DNA of 61,687 nt. Source: Sporosarcina sp. NCCP-2716 (GTDB lineage Bacteria > Bacillota > Bacilli > Bacillales_A > Planococcaceae). This document shows, in pieces, positions 60,791 through 61,687 of the stretch. The stretch covers positions 1 through 61,687 of the forward strand of contig NZ_BRCF01000012.1 of assembly GCF_023707985.1 (NCBI RefSeq), written 5' to 3'. Each line of letters begins with the position of its first letter. Position 1 is the first letter of the stretch. Made by a program: the position numbers and the translations under genes. Below the pieces are notes generated by a model, which was not told where the DNA came from, ran no database searches, and saw only the letters and a list, made by a program, of their open reading frames with translations.

Positions 60791-61375
60791 TTATCCATCC
60801 CGCCACTTTTCCAGCTTCTCCATAGCAAGGTCATATGTTTTTTGTGAAATTTCCGGAAGCTCTCCGCCGAGTGCTTTCTTCGCTTCATTGAAACCGTCCT
60901 CGATCGCACCTTTCAGCAAGTCGAATTTGCTTTTATCCCCTCCTGAAATGGCATTTGCGAATTCAACTATGCTGTCACTGAGCTTTTCCGGGCTCAGCGG
61001 CCCTCCCTCACCAATGGCAGACTGTGCTTCCGTGCGCGCCTGTTCATCGACAATGATCTCTTTGTTCCCCGTGACTGCCTCGTCCATCGTGATTCCCTGC
61101 CGTTCAAGAAGCTGACGGACGATGTTCATCAGATTCTCATGGACCCTCTCACTTTCCGCCTTCAATCGATCAATTGCCGACATATCCGGTTTCCCCGTCG
61201 GTTTCTCGTAACCGATGCTCGTTTCCGGCTGGGACGGAATATATTGATCCACTTGCCCGCCCGGTGCTTTTTCACTTTTCTTCAAAGCATCTCCTTTACT
61301 GTTCTGGTCATTTGCAGTTTTTTGAGTAGAAGTTTGCCCGGCTTTGTACGCAAGCGGATCGGGTGTGATCTTCAT
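60791..61375 (-). CDS. hypothetical protein, possibly DUF5610-like
   Basis: A 194-residue cytoplasmic protein. Its N-terminal 65 residues are Gln/Lys/Ser-rich and probably disordered (TPDPLAYKAGQTSTQKTAN). The C-terminal part is helical (IDRLKAESERVHENLMNIVR, LLERQGITMDEA) and ends with SDSIVEFANAISGGDKSKF and GFNEAKKALGGELPEISQKT, a pattern I associate with DUF5610-type proteins of other bacteria. Function unknown. Single gene with a palindrome after its stop. Confidence 0.6.
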   Translation of the reverse strand: MKITPDPLAYKAGQTSTQKTANDQNSKGDALKKSEKAPGGQVDQYIPSQPETSIGYEKPTGKPDMSAIDRLKAESERVHENLMNIVRQLLERQGITMDEAVTGNKEIIVDEQARTEAQSAIGEGGPLSPEKLSDSIVEFANAISGGDKSKFDLLKGAIEDGFNEAKKALGGELPEISQKTYDLAMEKLEKWRDG

Positions 61376-61538
61376 ACTGATTCCTCCATTCTTTCAGTGA
61401 TAAAGCGCTTGCGGCAGCCACCGGGATCGCCAATCGGCACCCGCCACCCGCGCTGAATCTCCACAAACTGTAGTATTTAACCATTACCCTGTACTCAACT
61501 GCCATAACCTTCTCAAGGCACCCCCTTCAGCTGGTACC

Positions 61539-61687
61539 CACTAGCGTTGCATAGCTGGAAATAATAGTAACATTTCGATTGGAAGACCTAACGAGAAAAT
61601 CTTGCATAAACGCAAAAAAGCTCCTAATGTAGGTAGGGATGACGACTAAATCAGTTCCCTACACTATAAAAGGAGCAATACTCATGA
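61539..61687 (+). mobile_element. upstream end of an insertion sequence (partial), second copy
   Basis: Inverted copy of 1-149 with two mismatches. It ends in AAAAGGAGCAATACTC followed by ATG at 61684, the presumed transposase start. Immediately before the tip stands GGTACC, the sequence that caps the 69-bp palindrome, so this insertion may also lie in a palindrome copy. Confidence 0.7.

Noticed and set aside
1..61687. A 61-kb composite transposon flanked by inverted insertion sequences
   Set aside because: The identical ends are more simply a contig bounded by repeats; the content is ordinary chromosomal metabolism and no target duplication can be seen.

Overview
The window reads as chromosomal DNA of a GC-rich, spore-former-type Bacillota, most likely a member of the Bacillales and plausibly Planococcaceae (for example a Bhargavaea- or Sporosarcina-like genome; this is inference from gene content, not a search). 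Pointers are comK, the kip/pxp 5-oxoprolinase genes with a KipR-like IclR regulator, rocB, a YkyA-type lipoprotein, S-layer homology domains, SigB-like promoters (GTTTAG/GGGTAC) and strong AGGAGG-type ribosome binding sites. I see no rRNA, tRNA or CRISPR array and no phage genes. Both window ends are the same 149-bp sequence in inverted orientation, each ending in a Shine-Dalgarno plus ATG that points out of the window. These are most simply the upstream ends of two copies of one insertion sequence, so the window is probably a contig bounded by repeats.

Layout. 0.4-8 kb: GNAT, lipoprotein, stress-type catalase, VOC protein, coiled-coil protein, and a PlsY plus GNAT/aminotransferase-fusion pair. 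8.3-9.0 kb: comK with a strong dyad upstream. 9.4-14.7 kb: uracil-DNA glycosylase, then a GGDEF-EAL / TPP-enzyme / carboxymuconolactone-decarboxylase operon. 14.8-21.2 kb: ComEC-like secreted hydrolase with DUF3006, a RAYT-type transposase, YifB/ComM, a sunset-domain lipoprotein, a beta-lactamase-fold hydrolase and a small membrane protein. 21.5-26 kb: TAT-exported GMC dehydrogenase pair, YkyA-like lipoprotein, polysaccharide deacetylase. 26.3-32.1 kb: IclR regulator and a (methyl)arginine catabolic operon (two DDAH-family hydrolases, amino-acid permease, RocB). 32.5-41 kb: soluble PAS-MCP, M28 peptidase, DUF6508, SMUG-like glycosylase and a very large beta-helix/tandem-AAA+ protein. 41-46.5 kb: RpiR regulator with PTS EIICB and NanE, a PAS-GGDEF cyclase, a lipoprotein nucleosidase. 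46.7-51.5 kb: 5-oxoproline module (NRAMP-like transporter, PxpA, PxpB, PxpC, KipR-like regulator) with two matching operators. 51.9-54.7 kb: a minor-pilin operon. 54.8-61.4 kb: SDR, small proteins, SLH protein, TetR plus oleate hydratase, one hypothetical.

The most unusual aspect lies between the genes. A 69-bp near-perfect palindrome (GGTACC or GGTGCC ends, GTGTGACGCACAGG arms) occurs 22 times full length and at least four times as fragments, always intergenic and often within 2-15 bases of a stop codon. One copy sits 6 bases from the stop of a REP-associated (RAYT-type, HUH) transposase gene, a candidate mobiliser. A second class of repeats consists of short motifs phased at exactly two helical turns: GGCCGAT every 21 bp at three loci (two of them fused to the same half of the 69-bp palindrome), GCTCATAA every 20 bp once, and G(C/A)TCAA every 20-21 bp once. 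These repeat systems, the beta-helix/AAA+ protein and the GNAT-aminotransferase/PlsY pair are the best candidates for undescribed biology here.
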